The position numbers were made by a program, and so were the translations under genes. Of a stretch of 64,000 nucleotides of DNA, positions 63,380-64,000 are shown in pieces (within the stretch, counting starts at the first letter, position 1; every line of letters starts with the position of its first letter). The notes beneath the pieces were generated by a model. That model was not told the origin of the DNA, ran no database searches, and saw only the letters and a list, made by a program, of their open reading frames with translations. The DNA is from Bacteroidales bacterium (lineage in GTDB: Bacteria; Bacteroidota; Bacteroidia; Bacteroidales; VadinHA17), in assembly GCA_009877105.1 (NCBI GenBank), contig WXFD01000055.1:62001-126000 (forward strand), read 5' to 3'.

Positions 63380-64000
63380 CTAAACAAGAAAATTCCTGTC
63401 AAGAAAGCCCTGGAACTTCTCTTTGTACTGTTCACCAACAGGAATATAGGTTTTACCGAATATGATCCGGCCTCTTTCAATCGTGTCCACTTTTTCGAGG
63501 TTAACGATGAAAGACCTGTGAACCCTCATGAATTTTGATGCGGGAAGTTTTGACTCAAGCAACTTAAGGGTTGTAAGCGACATAACTGGTTTAGCCTGAT
63601 CCATCAGGTAAACTTTCACATAATCTTTCAGTCCTTCAATGTAAAGTATATCATTGAAATCTATTCGCCTGATCTTATATTCCGATTTAAGGAAAAGGAA
63701 TTCATTACTCGATTCAATCTTGTCAGCGGTTCCCTTTTCGAGCATTATGAGCCGGCGGGCCTTATTGACTGCCTTAAGGAACTCCTCATAACTGAAAGGT
63801 TTAAGAAGATAGTCGACTATGTCGAGCTTAAACCCTTCAATTGCATATTTGTCGTAGGCTGTTGTAAAGATGACTTTCGGACTGCGCTTTACCGATCTTG
63901 TAAACTCAATCCCGTTAAGATCAGGCATCTGAATATCCACAAAAACCAGATCGACATTATGTTCCTCCACAAAGTCCATTGCATCGACCGGATTGTCAAA
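63380..64000 (-). CDS. LytTR-family response regulator (N-terminus cut by window edge)
   Basis: C-terminal 206 residues of a LytTR regulator. The frame is open to base 64000, so about 35-40 residues of the receiver domain are missing. The phospho-acceptor region VDLVFVDIQMPDLNGIEF and the switch YLLKPFSYEEF are present. The LytTR DNA-binding domain (about residues 105-200 of the visible part) has IRRIDFNDILYIEGLKDYVK and MRVHRSFIVNLEKVDTI. A paired histidine kinase usually lies next to it and would be beyond the window. Confidence 0.92.
   Translation of the reverse strand, partial: FDNPVDAMDFVEEHNVDLVFVDIQMPDLNGIEFTRSVKRSPKVIFTTAYDKYAIEGFKLDIVDYLLKPFSYEEFLKAVNKARRLIMLEKGTADKIESSNEFLFLKSEYKIRRIDFNDILYIEGLKDYVKVYLMDQAKPVMSLTTLKLLESKLPASKFMRVHRSFIVNLEKVDTIERGRIIFGKTYIPVGEQYKEKFQGFLDRNFLV

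Noticed and set aside
1..64000. Search for CRISPR arrays, insertion sequences, integrases, phage genes and rRNA
   Set aside because: No regularly spaced repeats, transposase motifs, phage proteins or rRNA stretches were seen. All large open frames fit housekeeping or metabolic families.

Overview
The window is chromosomal housekeeping DNA from a Gram-negative member of the Bacteroidota, most likely an anaerobic Bacteroidales-type lineage. The evidence is the gene order purH-mreB-mreC-mreD-mrdA, many promoters with the phylum's TAnnTTTG -7 element, lipoproteins with thioredoxin folds, a glycogen synthase/phosphorylase fusion beside a debranching enzyme/GT4/GH57 operon, and outer-membrane biogenesis genes (lptB, lpxH). 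The DUF438/hemerythrin and DUF1858/DUF2249 proteins at the right end suit a strict or facultative anaerobe. I see no transposase, integrase, phage gene or CRISPR array.

Layout. 1-4685 (minus): purH and the cell-shape operon mreB-mreC-mreD-mrdA, with mrdA cut by the window edge. 5040-11152: an FtsX/MacB-type permease, rsmA, a large ABCG-like half transporter with a TerB-like N-terminus, and an unrecognised lipoprotein. 11378-19039: a PatB/MalY-type lyase and the arginine block argR-argG-argH divergent from carB, with a tandem ARG-box-like operator between them. 19163-29200: a membrane glycosyltransferase, recQ, tatC, lptB, tRNA-Leu(TAG), tig-clpP-clpX, and thyA-folA. 29225-42491: a GH97 glycosidase, a DUF151-UVR nuclease, rplU-rpmA, serS, a DMT exporter, an S41 protease, ruvC, greA-HIT-comF, two small exported proteins, ahcY and ribF.

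42600-53616 is a glycogen module. A eukaryotic-type branching enzyme (glgB) converges on a minus-strand operon of debranching enzyme, GT4 glycosyltransferase, GH57 amylase and a 1407-residue protein joining a GT3-type glycogen synthase to a GT35 phosphorylase. No ADP-glucose pyrophosphorylase is present in the window, which fits UDP-glucose-dependent glycogen synthesis.

53844-64000 holds two TlpA-like lipoproteins (one with an altered active site), lpxH, a tandem SiaB-like kinase fusion, comM, two divergent DUF438-hemerythrin-PAS paralogues with a DUF1858/DUF2249 partner, and the cut end of a LytTR response regulator.

I found no clearly new multi-gene system. The best leads are the DUF438/hemerythrin locus, the TerB-ABC transporter with its lipoprotein neighbour, the tandem SiaB protein, the SxxC thioredoxin-like lipoprotein and the ARG-box pair. 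All functions are assigned from motifs and family memory; no database search was run.
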